Assembly: GCA_963969495.1 (NCBI GenBank)
Contig: OZ018337.1
Coordinates: forward strand, 82,046,148 to 82,110,147
DNA length: 64,000 bases
Source of the DNA: Ceratothoa steindachneri
Lineage: Eukaryota; Arthropoda; Malacostraca; Isopoda; Cymothoidae
Reading direction: 5' to 3'
Below the pieces are notes generated by a model. That model saw nothing but the letters and a program-made list of their open reading frames with translations. It did not search any database and was not told where the DNA came from. The first letter of the stretch is position 1; the number at the start of each line of letters is the position of its first letter. Positions 10,801 through 24,560 of the stretch are shown here, one piece after another. Both the position numbers and the translations under genes were made by a program.

Positions 10801-13204
10801 CCTCTCTAGAGGGCTTTATTACTTATAAACACAATTTGAAAGGAGTTTAGAGGTATATTGTGTAATTTTCTTCTTTGTTTTGCTCATCATCATCGTAAAA
10901 ATAATAAAGGTATCAATTAGGATATAGAGAATGGCATTTTTCGAGTTTGAGGCACTTTCTCGGAAGTTTGGGTGGGTATATTTCAAGACTAATGCAATTT
11001 TCTAAGCAGATTCCTAATATCTATTTCTTTTTGTGAGAAATTATTATATTTTAAACTTATATTAGTTAAGTTATGTTAGAGTAATTTCTTATGATAAAAA
11101 TAATATTATTAGCACTAATATAATATTAGTTTTAACGGCTTTTATGATAGTCTATTTGTTTATGCTTAAACTTCGTACTGTTGGGCAAAATCTTCTTGAA
11201 ATGGTCTTTATTTCTCTATTTTCTATGCCATAGAATTTCACACAAATACGAATCTATCATTAAACGTTCAGTTACACCAAGGCAGATAATTGTTATATTC
11301 CACCCCCACCCATTAATTTGTCTACATCACATTCTTAGGAAGTGTATTTTTCTTCATTTTCTCGATTTTCCCTAGATAATCGCTGCTCAGTTGGTTAACC
11401 TAATCAATTCACCACGTTGCTTATGCCACAGAAATAAACTGGTTGCAGCATTGAAATTAAAGTTTTTAATTTGTGGTTCTAAATAGAAGGCGTTTTTATT
11501 TAGACGGAAGATTAAATTAAGTGTTAGCGAAAAGACATCAAAGTTTAACGTGCAATAATAATTTCGAAATAACAAATATGAAGTTTATCAAATAAGTACA
11601 GATGCCTTCCCACCTCCAACGTTAAGAAAAAAGCTGAGTAGATGTGATTATTTTGAATCAGGATTCTTCAGCTTTTTCACTTTGGCAAAACGTTCCTGCT
11701 TTAATCTTCGCAAGATTATCCAACTTGACATCTTAATATAACAAAATCTAAGTGACTTCGTATATAAGTTCATATGATATTGATTCTGAATTGTTGTTAT
11801 CTCTTGAGAATAAGTTTTAAATATTTTTTAGAATGTTAAAGCGATGATTGAAAGTCTCTAAAGTGGACTTGAAATCTAATAAATAAAAAGGATCGAATCT
11901 CTCTGATAAAATTTCTCCCGTTTATTAAACCAACTTGAAAATGGGCTGTGGAACTTTGATTTGTAATTTACTACTTGAATAATTTAAAAGAGAAAGTCGA
12001 TTAGAGCTGGTAAAAGGAAAGTATAAAATTAGAGAGGTACTTGGCCATCCTCTTTCTAAAAATAATTGAAAGATTTTTATGAAATTGGGGTCATAAATGG
12101 CGTGTAGAGTAAGAAAAGGTACATAAAGAGGACTGTGATTAGAAAGTTTATGGAGAAATGGGAAACTTATAAAATAATGCGGTGGATTTTTCGGAAAATG
12201 CATAGACGCTAAATGTTAAGGAGCTAGAAGTCAAGTTTGAATGAAGAGTGTACATATAGGGAAGCATCTGATGAAGATTGGCACTTTTCAAAAGTGCTCT
12301 TAAAAGATCCCCAAAATCATAACTATCAGATATAGCTATTCAAATTAAGCAATAATTATAGTATCTATTGATATATAGAACCAAAAACGAGTGATTTTAA
12401 CTGAGGGGGGAAGATCTAAGAGAAAAGAGTTTACGCATTGGACATTATCATATATTTCACATACCAGTAACGAAAAATGAAGGATTACCACTAGGCCTTA
12501 CAGCGCAAAAACTTTGAAAAACAAAATGAGGGATCTATAGAGGAAAAAATAATTTTTCTTTATCATTTATTTGCCTTATTAATTTTCCACATAATGTATT
12601 CCATTGAAATTTTAACCAATTTAGTCATGTAGCCTCAAAATATTTTCCTAATTTCATCCCTTTTTGGTGAGCTGCTTTTGAAAACGTTTGATCGAAATGT
12701 CGTTTGGTTTTGAGGCTTTAATTTTTCACTCAACTGAAATTGAGGCTTCCAATTAAATCATAGGTAAACTCCAAAAATCCTTGACTGGGACATTAAATCT
12801 CAGCCTTTTTAACATGTGCGAAACACCTCGTAGTATGTGAGACGGAATAGCCTCCTGCAATCACCATTTTGATTAAATTTAATGGCCCAATAATCTGTTA
12901 GAATCTGACTTCAATTATGTAAATCTAAAGCAAATCTCCCATCCAAGTACGTTCCTGTCACATGAAAAAATCGATAGAGAATTTAACGACTGAAGAAATA
13001 TGGATTTAATATAGATCTCCGATACCTAATTCTTGAATTGCATTCAAAGCATCTGACAAGAGGGTACAGAGGCAGAGGCGTGTGCACGAAGTGTTGACTG
13101 CACACTGACTCTCTTCCTTAGCACGGTTTCGTTATATGAACATTCTTATTGTAGTATTCCATATATAAATATTTTTCAGGAATAAACATTAAAGTTATAG
13201 GCAA
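7876..13204. other. AT-rich non-coding DNA
   Basis: More than 5 kb of strongly AT-rich sequence with only short chance ORFs (62-78 codons) and a small (at)n run at about 8841-8856. I see no gene, RNA or mobile element here. Confidence 0.6.
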
Positions 13205-13500
13205 CGCGGTTGGATGAAGGTTAGTTATAATGAGAATTCTTTAAACCGCTAGAAAAGTCTCCTGGAATCTTTCAACCCTTTTCTAGAGCATTGCTTATAA
13301 TAATAGACAACCCTAAGAGGAATTTCAAGAAGCCTTTTGTATAAGCTAACATTTACTTTAACAGAAAACGGATATTTTGAACTTCCCCTCAGAACTTTGC
13401 ACTTCGAAATTTTTATATAAATGAGCAATAAGGTTCTAGTCAATGCAGTTAAGTATTGGTAATAATAGAAATTACTTAATCCGATTAATCGTATGTTTAA
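13205..13500 (+). repeat. Dispersed hairpin repeat, copy A (second copy at 52,541)
   Basis: It starts at a gcggttgg motif (13206), and a related gcagttaagta motif recurs at 13445, 239 bp later. The second motif can fold: gcagttaagta ... tacttaatccg. The interior (gaggaatttcaagaagccttttg and a later ctttaacagaaaacgg) aligns in order with 52,625-52,690, and the segment before the second motif (tctagtcaatgcagtt) matches tctatgtcaatgcggtt at 52,731. It is therefore the same repeat family as 52,541-52,810. Confidence 0.65.
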
Positions 13501-16500
13501 CATTCATGAATAGGGTTAATGAAATCCAGGAGACATTTCTAGCAGATTAAGGAATTATTATTAAGTGGTTCTACCAACAGGGTTTTCTCTAAGAAGAATT
13601 GAGAGGTTTCGAGTATCTATCTCCTAATAATTTACTGTAATTCTGGCTTTTTTCAGAGCCATGCTTATTTTCTTGGCCTAAAGGCAATTCTTTTGAAATA
13701 TAGATCCACTTTGAAATACGGGAAAATAGATGCTCGGAGCTCTTTTTTCTTAATCTAATTTTGATTTTATATAAGAAAAAGTAAAGAAACAGCCAAGTTT
13801 AAGTTTTCATACATTCTGTAAACTTGACGATTTGTAAGTTTGTTTGTTTAATAAAATTCCAAATCATTAGATGAACATTTTTTTGGAATTTGTAGAACGA
13901 ACTTTGATAAAAGGTTCAAATAGACGTAGATGATTAGGAAAGAAACATTTAAAGTGTTAAAAAAATTGCATTCCTAAAATATGGGGTTTATGGACAAATT
14001 TCCCTGTTGGCAGAGTAATTTGTTGGGTAGCTATAAGCTTCTTTCTTTGCGTCATTTTAAAATATAAAATTATTGACCAAGCTTCAAATTTAATAGGCTC
14101 TTGTCGATAAAGAAGGTCAGCTAACCAAAGTCGTGTGCTCTCACTTATTCTGATTTATGACCTTACGACATACAAAACGTTCAATAATTCCAGCACTATC
14201 CTTGAGCGGCCCTTGGCAATTTCCTCATTCAAATTAGACTGTAAAAGAACATAAGGGTTTCAAATTTCTTTAGAATAAGCCGAATAGTTACAATGTTCTT
14301 GTTAAAACAAAATAATTCCAGGGCTAACCTTGGGAAAACCTTAAAAATTATGTCATTACAAAGAGAATGTAAAAGAAGATAAGGAATTTAAATTTCCTTA
14401 GAATTAGCAAAATAATTACAATGTTATTACAAAACAAAAAAAGGGAGACCGACAAACATAGTGAGATAAAGAGTCGCACGCATCTAAGTTCAGGTAACTA
14501 AAAACCAATATTTCTTTTCCTACCACAGTAAAATTATTTCGGGGAGCGGGAGTTTTGTATGTAAGACTTTTATAAAATACATAAATACACAATTATTTTG
14601 AATCGAAATTGTTAAAAACAGGACTGCTTTTGCTATTGGAATAAAATAGATAGGGAGAGAATTCCTCTTATAGAACCAATTACACCAAGATAACTACAAA
14701 AGCTTGATTTTCTAGTAAACTTCCTTTGACTTTTCTTTCTCTTTGACATTTCTATCCCATTATGTATGTAATTTTCCTCGCATCAAGAAGAAAATGGATA
14801 CAAACGACACTAACATTGCCTTAGCATAAGGAAATATCAAGGGTGCGCTACATTTATATGCTCTGTTTCCACTGGGGCTCTTTTGTTATTGCTTCTGTTG
14901 CTAGAATTCAAAAACTACACTAACACATATTAATATTCCTCTTTTCAAGGGATTTTAATTAAGTAATGCATTTTTCACTCTATCATATGATGAGCCCATA
15001 TTAAATTTAAGAGTTGTCCGCATGCGCTAAGAAATCTTTCTAGAAGGATTTTGACATCAAAGTAAAATAATAGTTTTTTAAGCAATATCTAAGGTGGTAC
15101 ATTAAATTTTAAAGAATACTGAGGGTGAAATAGAAAATGTAAAAATAGGAAAGTAATATATTCAAGGAAATGTTTTTGAATAAGAATAGTTGCCTAGGGA
15201 GATGTCAGATGCCAATTACGTAAAGTGGTAGCAGCAAGTACAAATGCAAATATTAATCGATTACACAGAATCATTGCGCTGGAATGATTATGGATAACTT
15301 CTATGAATCATTCTTAGAATCTTAGACAATAATACAATCGTCATGAGAGCAACCATTAAAAAATTATTAAAGAATTTATCTACATAAAATGGTTATAAAT
15401 TTTATTCTTGATATGTTAATATAAAAATGCTATTAAAATGTGTCGTGTTGGTGCTTTGAGGTATTTGATCAATATAAGTAGATTAACATTTAGCTGCCTC
15501 AAAAGTCTTGGAATTCAAATTAATATTGAAGAAAGACTTAATACAGAAAGTGACGCCAACGAATAAAGATGCGACGTGACACTCGTATTTTTTACTCTTC
15601 TGCCATGGGCATTGGTTCTTCTGCCATAAATTTTAATTCTGTTGCCAATTCATGTAATCATAGTTATTTCTATTCCGTCCTCAATTAATAAATAACTTTC
15701 TTCTGAAGATTTTCGTGTTGCTATATTTTGTTACTTTGTGTTTAACAAATTGTTTATTTTATTGATTATTTCTATTCAGTGACATTTTGGGTCCTCTCGC
15801 TAATTATATCTTCTGTGTCTTAATTTGCAGGAGTGAGCAGAGGGAGATAATAATAATTGGGGAAGCGCAAATGATGCTCAATAAACAATTAGAATGGTTC
15901 CTTTGTTTTAGTCTGCCCCTTTTGTAATTAAACTATTCAATCTGACTCATTTCTCTTAAATTTATGTTTTTAAATTAAATTATCATTAATAATTGTATTA
16001 TTTTATTACTAGTCTTGGTTAAGGAATTTGAGTTAAGGGAAGATAAGTGGAACCATTCCTGCTCTGTAGGAAATGGGATTATTAGCTGTTTTGTGTTGGA
16101 AAAGTTTAAACAAGAGCGAGGAAAACGGTCTCCCTTTGTTCAAACATACTATAGGGTTGAAATGATAAATAGGTGAGAAAGAAAAAAATACACCTTTCTC
16201 AGAAAAGTGGAAAAGAAAAACTAAAAATCGAGGTAGCGAGAAAAAAGAATATAAGACCACCATAATTAATAATGCAAAATTGAACCGAATTCTCTATGAA
16301 AAATTATTATTTTTCTTCTCATTTGTGGGTCTGTGGTTTATGCCAAATATCAGCGTGTCCCGATCCTTCCACATCAGATTGAGTTTAGATATTTGATGTT
16401 TATGACGCTCTTTATTGAACGTTCCTCAGGAGTGTTGAAATAAAGCCTAATTTATCTGAAGGAAAAAATAACCTGCGAGTCATGATGGAGATCTTAAAAA

Positions 16501-19500
16501 TCTAAGGTCTTACCTCACCAATGAACAGTATTGAGAGATGACTTGTTTTTGTTAATGCATGGAAGTACAATTTCATTATTATTAAATTAAATATGCTATT
16601 TTAATGGATACTTTTAAAAAAATATGTTAATATAAAATCAATATATTATTATTTATATTCGAATTAACATCTCCCTGCGAAAAATTGGCCCTTGATGCTA
16701 GAAATCTGAGTTAATCACAGTTTAAATAGAGTCAAAGTTCTGATCTTCTTTAAACAAAGTAAGTATGTTGGAAGAAAATTCCAGATAAATGTAGATAGGG
16801 CTTAATTCCTATTTATTTAATAATAAATCAGAAACTATCAGATGAATTTCTTTTAGAGAAGAAGGTTGTACATACAAGAAAACGTTATTGGGTCCTCAGA
16901 GTTCCAGAAGCCACAAACGATGGCTAAGGACCCAATAGTCAGCTAGAGCTAAGCAACTCTCTTGAACTTCATCTACATCTGAAACAAAACCAGAATCTTT
17001 GTCCGGTTGACATAGTAGTAGGGAGATATTTAAATCCTAAATTCAAGTCAAACTTTAGTAAATAAATTTAGGGATGGATAATGTTTTATTTAGAATTTAT
17101 TCTGAAGTTTTTTCGAGAATGTCCGTGGCGCATAATTTGCAAAGTTAGTTGGGTAAAAGTTCCTTCTCTTTATATTTAAAGATAACTTTCAGAAATACGA
17201 TTTTAAAATAGACAAAAAACAATAGAAAAGGCAACATAATTAAGGTAATGATATACTTAAGTAGTTTCATTTTATTAAAGTAATAAATCTTTAATGATGA
17301 GTTATAATCTTGAACTCTGCCAGTTAAGCAGCTTTACATTTATTCTTTTTTTAAAGTGATATCGTAGATTGAGGAGGGAGTGATTATGTTCTCATCCTTC
17401 GCATTTTCAAGGAGGAAATGCTGAGATTTAGGCCAATTAAAATTAATTTTCCTCTTATTCGAACTTCGAGAATCATTGTTCGATTTCTCAGTTGTTCAGA
17501 AAACAACTTTTTATTTCAAAACCTAATTGAGTCTTTTATCTTAACTTTGGTAATGTGTATTGAATTAGTATTCTAACAATTTTAAGATTAAACTAAGTTC
17601 TAGCAAGTAACAGGATATTTACTCATATACATTGGAGGATTTAGGGTTATTTGTTTAGTGAATCTAAAAGGGTTTAATTCTCGTAGTTCAATCGCTCTGT
17701 TTAGCTCCTCTATTCTTTGGCTTGTAACGTCTCTCCGTGCACGTAAATATATGTTATTAGATATGTAAATATAATAAAAGCCTAAAACTAAAGTATTACG
17801 AGTAAAATATTTCTAAGATATTGAGAAATTTGAGTATTCAGAAATATATCTAATTAAGAAAGAACCACATTGGTAAGAATTTATCTATTTAAATAAAAAA
17901 AATTAAAGATTTTGTGTCTGTCTGTCAGTTCCTGCTTTATTATGTCCGCTGTGAGTGCAAAAATGGGGCTGAGTATAATATTTTGTTGAAAAACCAAGAA
18001 GAAATTATAGAGAATATAAAAAAAACAACACGAGGAGCCAAGATTCAGAGGTGGTCAAGTCGAAAATTATTATTATTTTATGTATGCAAAATATATTTTG
18101 CCAAACTATAAAAGGAAGGAAGATCATGTAGATGGACTTACATCCATTTAATACGTAGATTTCTCCTATTAAGAATGATAAATAGACAGGAATACGAGAT
18201 AAGATAGGCTAGAATTGGTATCTGCTCTACTTTTTTGTAAAGAAGAATTACACAGAACCAAACTAATCTGTTCAAATGCAGCAGCTCCTGCCATACTAAG
18301 AAAATAGGTGATAATGAGTCTAAAAATGTAGACATATCAATAGAGCTCTGTATTAAAGGTAATGAATAGCCAAGGAGAAACTAATTAAGAAAAGGTAACC
18401 AACCTCATGAAGAAGCAAAAGTTTAATTACCTTTTCCTATGATAAGGAATGACACTTTTGAATTCAAGGCATTTGTAATGCACTACAAAATTTCAGGGTT
18501 CTCAGGAACAAGAACATTCCCGCTAACATTAAAGGAGATCCCCAACGAAAAATGGAACGTCGAAACGCCAGAAACATCCTTAGACATAACTGAAGTAATA
18601 GGAAAGTAAGTAATCATTTCCTGTCTGATTATGTTCAAAGGCCCGTAAATACATACCCCCAAAATGTTGAAATATTCAAATTTAATATATATCTTAATGC
18701 CTGGGATTATCTCCCGGACAAGAATAAAGCAGTGTAAGTTTGATATTCAATGGCCTTAAGTGTTGTCGCCCCCACCCCCGTTACTATAGTCTTATTAGCC
18801 TCGAGTATTGGATTCAGTCACTTGCTTGGCTTAGATGAGAATTGTCCAACAACAGAAAGGTGGATAATCAGTGCTATTGGAATCGATAAAGATTAAGAAA
18901 CAAATTGATTAGAAAAAACAACAAAAAAGAAACGTATGAACAGTGTAACAAGAACCAAATTACCTTCGCATCTAAATTCTCGAGCCCTGAAACCACTTAG
19001 GAAAGAAATTCTTTAGACGAACAGACCAGCAAACATTTATGTTCCTGGAAACAGACAATAGAAATTGAAATTCCTTTCTTGTTCTTGGCTTCCCTGGAAT
19101 TAATTTCCTTTCACGAATCTGCTATGAAACTCAGACTTAAAAAGAATTAATTCCTGTACATTTTGATAAATTTCAGATTAGAAGTTACGGCAGGTGTTAA
19201 AATTAGTGTTGATGTTTGTATTTTTATTTTCTTCTTAAACCACATTCTTGGTCATGGTTAAGGATTAAAAGGAGGAATTAGTATAGGAACATGTAATAGA
19301 ACCTAATTGGAATGGACTTGTCTAGCATTAGCTAATATTACATAAAATAATAAATATAGTACTAGTAAAGGTTATTTCCGTTTAATTATAAGAAGGATAA
19401 TTTAGTGGGCTTATTAATTTTAATTATCTCCCTTCCTTAACCTCTTTCACGTCCGCAATGTGGTAGGTTTAGAAGAACTGCTGGCCCTCCAAACTTCCGA

Positions 19501-19965
19501 CTTATTTTCTCATCAATTAATAGTAGTTATGTTGTTACCGATGTCACTTATATAAAAGTAACTCCATTGGTACTAATTGAAGTACATCCAGAAATATGAT
19601 AGGGAAATTATTATAATTAAAACAGAAAAAATAGGTCAAATTGAATTTTGGACAGCATATTTTAAGTTCTTTCAGTAAGTCTACATAAAAGCTCATGACA
19701 ACTATTTTTTCCCTCATTGAGTAATGTGGAAAAAGCCTCGGCTAAAATCATACCTAGGGAAGAAAACACTCGCCTAAACAACTCATCTGCGAATGAAATT
19801 CTATTAAATCACGATCGGAAAATCGACCCAAAAATATTTCTTTTGAGTCATAAAATGTTTATGATATAATTGTTAACTAAACAACACCCCCTCTCTTTAA
19901 TTTAAACCATTATTTGCCTTGGTTGATCTATAATATAATGAGTTCGTCCTCTCACTTTTTAATAC
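13501..19965. other. AT-rich non-coding DNA
   Basis: No gene recognised. ORFs are below 80 codons and lack motifs. The stretch contains a two-copy 128 bp tandem duplication (14183-14439). Confidence 0.6.
14183..14439. repeat. Diverged 128 bp tandem duplication
   Basis: Unit 1 (14183-14310) and unit 2 (14311-14439) both begin aataattccag and share a gtaaaagaa(c/g)ataagg segment. Both end with ttacaatgtt...aaaacaaaa. They are clearly diverged. Confidence 0.75.
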
Positions 19966-20485
19966 AGTTAGTTAGTTAGTTAGCGCCAATCCTTCCCTGA
20001 CTCTGGGAGGATCCCGGACCGGATAATGAAATTTCTTATTTAAGGTCAGAATGACAATCGCTGGTTGGCCCTAGGGCCCAAGGGCCCCAGGGGATGGTCC
20101 TTCTTTGGCTAGAGGTGCCAGGAAGTATTATCGTTAGACACCAAACAAAGTTCAGTTGAAAGCCTTCGTCACCTCTGGGGAGAGGGACTTGTTCCGAATT
20201 AGAGGTACGTGAATATATATACCCATCGGCAGGTTTCCTTAGAACAGAAAAAGTGTGTGTGTTGTGATGTGAAGGCGGGAGAGAAAAGAAAGCAGTGTTG
20301 TGATTGGCTTTGTTTGAGGTGTAAGATCTAATCACCCGATAACGGGTTGAGCACAGCGCGTCCACCAATCGGTAGCCAGATCTCTACGTGCGCTGACGCT
20401 TGTGTCCGCTCATGCCGGATTCGAAATCGAACCCCGTACCGCGACGTGGGGAAACCAACGCCGTATCCACTCGACTAGCATGAGC
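19966..20485 (-). mobile_element. tRNA-derived SINE, about 520 bp
   Basis: Read on the minus strand, it begins at 20485 with a tRNA-like head (78 nt) that includes RNA polymerase III box A and box B. A roughly 400 bp unrelated body follows, and it ends in a short simple-repeat tail (about four aact units, 19985-19966) preceded by attggcgc. Head, body and simple tail is the standard layout of a tRNA SINE. SINEs are non-autonomous and use LINE-encoded enzymes; I found no convincing partner LINE in this window. The body does not match any SINE core domain that I can name. Orientation and both ends are fairly clear. Confidence 0.8.
20408..20485 (-). promoter_or_regulatory. tRNA-like head with pol III internal promoter of the SINE
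   Basis: On the minus strand the first bases gctcatgc pair perfectly with the last bases gcatgagc, giving an acceptor-like stem. Box A (tagtcgagtgg, 20477-20467) and box B (ggttcgatttc, 20433-20423) are about 44 nt apart, as in tRNA genes. The anticodon and T arms are irregular, so this is a SINE promoter and not a working tRNA gene. Confidence 0.75.
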
Positions 20486-22319
20486 TCTTCTTTGATCAGT
20501 AGAATCTAGTACTCCTATATCTTCCTATGATTTGTAATGTAATTATTTATTCGAAATATAAATATGCATAATAAATATCAGTTTTGTCCTCATTTGTTGT
20601 CTAGAATTCTGATCCCGGATTTTTATTTTACAAAAATCTTCAATATAAGATAATCATTGCCAACATTTCTACATTGGTAAACCTACATAATGATACATTC
20701 CCTTAGGCTTCATGGCAAATCGTCTCATATTGTGGTAGCGCTGTTCGTCGTCTTGGGTTTTAACAAATTTATTACCACTTTTTTTCCATAATCCCAAAAA
20801 TGTAAATTCATGAGAAAAACTTTAGTTGAAATTTAACTCAAAGACGACTTACTCTGTGATTGCAGCATAAATAAAAGAACTTTATTTAAATAATAAAGAC
20901 GTTAGGGCTGCCTACTTTAGCCCATTTTCCACGAGGTTATGAAATCAATGAAGCGGTAAATAATAGTTTCACATATTATATATATATAGAGAGAGAGAGA
21001 GAGAAAAAAATGGCGAGAGAGAAATGGAGAGAGAGAGAGATAAAAAAATATATATGATCCCGGGAGCGCGGGCTTATATTTTTTAAGTCTTAATTTATTG
21101 TTACTCTGTGGAAGCTCAAGAGTAGCAAAACGTCAGTACTGAAAAAACTTATAGCACTTGTGGTTTGCCCTTATACTTTCTATTCTTTCTTGTCATAGAA
21201 ACCGATCAATATATATATTTATTTATTTAGCAAACCTTTCGGTTAAACTAACTTTTCTTTCTCATTTGAATAAAGGTTTTAAGCAAAGTAAATCTTTAGA
21301 ATTATGTAGTTTTTTAACATATAATTGTGTCTGTATTTCTCAAACGGATTATCTTATTTATTGTGTAGTTAGATAATGGGTGAATAAATGTCTGCGTCAG
21401 CCCGCATCTTCTCGAAGATGTCGTAACCATCATTTTTACGTACAACTTTGTTTCTTTAAGGTTAAAGGTTAGACGTTTTTTTTATGTCCAATTCTGGGGC
21501 ACGAACGAAATAAAGTCATGGTGGCTTAAATGGGAGATTTGGGTTAATTCCTTCAATCCCTCGTTATTCCAGTTGAAATAACTCAGCACATTTATTTAAA
21601 ATCTTGGAATTTCGCGATGTGGCGAATAATTTGCGTTTCTCTTCTTTGCTTTTGATGTCGCGAGAGAAGAGATAAATAAATTTGTGCGGAAAAAGATCTT
21701 GTCATTATCCAATATTTTTCATTGCTTTTCCAGTGAAGAAAACTTTTATTAAACGTAACTGTTATTTTATTACGGTTGTAAATGGAACTAATTATTTAGT
21801 GCAGAAAATAGCTTAAATTTGTCTAAGAAAAACATTTTTTCTTGAATAGATTAACTTTTGTTATTTTATTCTATATGACAAGAATTGTGAAAAGGGTTTC
21901 TTCAAATCTTCCGTCAAATGTAAAGGTTAATCCCCTTTAAACTAACTCGTGAAAACCATGTTTTGTCTTCCCTGTGAATAATAATATTGGTATTTTTGGC
22001 ATAAAAACACTAATTCTATAAATTATTGTGACGAGTTTGCTAACTTTATATTTTCGTGAAAGATTCTCTATGAACCAACAAATTTTGATAAGATACCAGT
22101 CAACTTGATATAGTTATCTTTTTTATATTATTTAAATCTCAGCTCAATTAATCATCATCATCACCACCACTAACTCTATAATTTAAAAAAGGGGATTTTG
22201 GGCGTATTTGAAAAATAAATTCATCTTAGTTTTTTTATGACTTATGTTTTATTTAACAAAGTTATTTATAATAAGTCTTTTAAAATATTAAAAAAAAAAA
22301 ATGAAAAAGTCCAGAAATA
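20486..22319. other. AT-rich non-coding DNA with (TA)n/(GA)n tract
   Basis: No gene recognised. A simple-sequence tract of ta and ga repeats lies at about 20979-21053, followed by a short GC patch (gatcccgggagcgcgggc). Confidence 0.55.
20979..21053. repeat. Compound (TA)n / (GA)n microsatellite
   Basis: Tata runs followed by interrupted gaga runs and a closing tata run. Confidence 0.85.
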
Positions 22320-22499
22320 AATACTAACGGCCGTATGCTAAAACAAATGTGAAAGGAACATTTAAGCAAAGAACAATTTTTTTAAAGTATTTTACCTTTT
22401 AGCCTTTTGCGTATAATAAATTTAGAAATAATTGTGAAGCTACAATAAAACGAATAAAAGTGCATTTCACATTTTTCGTAGCATACGGCCGTAAGTATT
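22320..22499. mobile_element. MITE with ~34 bp terminal inverted repeats
   Basis: The left end (22320-22354) and the reverse complement of the right end (22499-22465) agree at about 30 of 35 positions. Both read aatact(a/t)acggccgtatgc at the tip and gtgaaa at the inner edge. The 180 bp total length, AT-rich core and absence of an ORF fit a non-autonomous DNA transposon. Flanks are AT-rich, so the target duplication (possibly TA or AAT) is not certain. The superfamily is not identified. Confidence 0.75.
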
Positions 22500-23199
22500 A
22501 AAATTTTGTGAATTTTTTAAATATCAAAGAATTACAAATCACCGGTGAAGTTCGGAAAATTTATTTTTATATATCCTCTTCTTTTATAACTCTATATTTT
22601 AGCTTGTGATATTTTGAAAGGAGGTAAATTTAGTTATGATTTCCTTTTGAAATTATTATTATTGGCGAAGTTCCGAAAATGTATAAAAATTTAACCATGG
22701 TTGCTTTTTTAATCTTAGTAGCGAAGCGCAAGTTCGAAACCGTAGGGGGAAGTGGGAAATTCATTGCCTGGTCTTTATATACTTCAAAGAGACGAATATT
22801 AAAATGAATTAATATTAAAAATTTTAAACCGGATATTCAGTCAAATTTAAAAAATTAAGGTCCTAAGAGGAGAAGAAACTTAAATAAAACTACCTACCTA
22901 GTAACGAATAGAAAATCTAACTTTTTACATTAACCTAGTCACCTTTGCCTATACCTCCATATATATATGTTTGTGTATCTATGGTTGCGGAAAGATAATC
23001 AAACTATTATTTTTCATCACCATACATCTGCAAAACCTAACACTATTCCATCAATTTCACCCAAGCCAATGAAATCTGGCCAGAAGAGCTTTCTATAATT
23101 TTCTTTGTGATTGCGTGTGTTTCGCAACTAAACTGAGTGAAAAGTGATATAGGTGGATGGAGAATTCTAAATACCACGTACATTAGTGCACGCAGATAT
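22500..23199. other. AT-rich non-coding DNA
   Basis: No gene recognised. Two similar short segments (gaagttcggaaaatttat near 22547 and gaagttccgaaaatgtat near 22667) suggest an old local duplication. Confidence 0.45.
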
Positions 23200-24560
23200 A
23201 ACCTGACACAAGCTGCGAGTCCATCCGCTATTCCAAATTCGCCTTTCGCTTCGATTTCCCTACGTCCCTTTTCACACTAAAGAGACAACCAAATTTGCGG
23301 CCGGTCGGTCAGGAAAATGTCTGCCGCTAAAAGATACTCAAACCGATGAAGAGCCGAGTTTTCCCTTCGTCGTAAACCGCGAGGTGGAGCAAGGATACCT
23401 CGAAAGTGTGAAGGATTTACTTTGTCTGGCAACAGATGAAAAGCTCTTTCGCGCAGAGATACGGATTTTATGAGAATTCGGTGCTCTCTCCCGATTTTTT
23501 CTCGTGAGGAAAATCAAAGAGAAACTTCTCCCTGGAGTCATTCAGAAGATCTTGGACCTACGTTGAGTGTGGAGAGCTAGTCCCACAAAGGAAAGAGTTC
23601 GACCGTTGTAAGAAAAAAAAACGGGTAATTTTTGTATTGCCGTCACGGTACTTGTAGGTGCCAAACTTCTCGCAAATCCTCCCTACCTTCAGAGTCAGAA
23701 GTTACAAAGGACCTCCCTCTGCGGATTACCGTAGACGTAGCTAGGTAATCGGTTTTGGCTACCCACTTCAGGATCCAAATAATCGGACAGGCACTTTGAA
23801 GAAGAATTCCAATTTGAGCCACAGTTTGGCTCGCCTTCGTGATCCGACATAGGATCATTATATCACCGGTCTAGGATTGCTTTCTCATTCGGTAACCTTG
23901 GAATGCCGGACTAAGTGCGATCATCGTCACCAAAAGAAGATCTTAACCGGCATTCTCAAAATACTTACGAACTCAAACATGTCGTTAAAGTGAAATATTC
24001 CCTCCGCTAATTCACCAGTTTATTCGTTAACTAAAATTCCAACCCCGAACTTATAACCTCGAGTATTATAATTGATTAATTTAGTGATTAATTCAATAAT
24101 ATTATTAAATTCATTCTGTCGGATGCCATTAAGAGGCAAGCATCCTAGTGAGTAATTTCAAGTGTAATCCCCACGCCCCTTAAAGACTTACTTATTCAGT
24201 TGCACGATTAATTCTATTTATACCTATATACGCTGTTTCATATTTCTAATCCATGTACATTAAAGATTCCTTTGGTATCTTTGTGTTTAACTATTTTGGA
24301 CAATTCTTTGAAAATTAAAAGGCAATCCCCTGGCTTAAATCTCGATATTACACAGCTCCACCCATGACTGGCTTTTACTGAGTGAGAACACACTCAGGGG
24401 ATCATTAACTTAATTGTGATGAAAAGGGAAGCACCGAGGTTATTCTTATTCACCGGAAGTGGCTACGCTAGGTGCAATGAATATACTTTACCTCTACTTC
24501 ACCTTGGTGCATTAATAAAATATATGTCCAGGAAGTGGGACTGGGATTACCCCCTCACAA
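23200..24560. mobile_element. GC-richer island, probable LTR-type sequence, with an interrupted ORF
   Basis: The composition differs from the flanks from 23.2 to 23.98 kb, followed by AT-rich sequence and a second GC-richer patch at 24.33-24.56 kb. A plus-strand frame from about 23,333 to 23,562 is open except for one TGA at 23,470-23,472. It reads plausibly as protein (for example REVEQGYLESVKDLLCLATD) but matches no family known to me. A 71-codon minus-strand ORF (23858-23643) is also present. Either a decayed gene fragment or LTR sequence could explain it. Confidence 0.3.
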
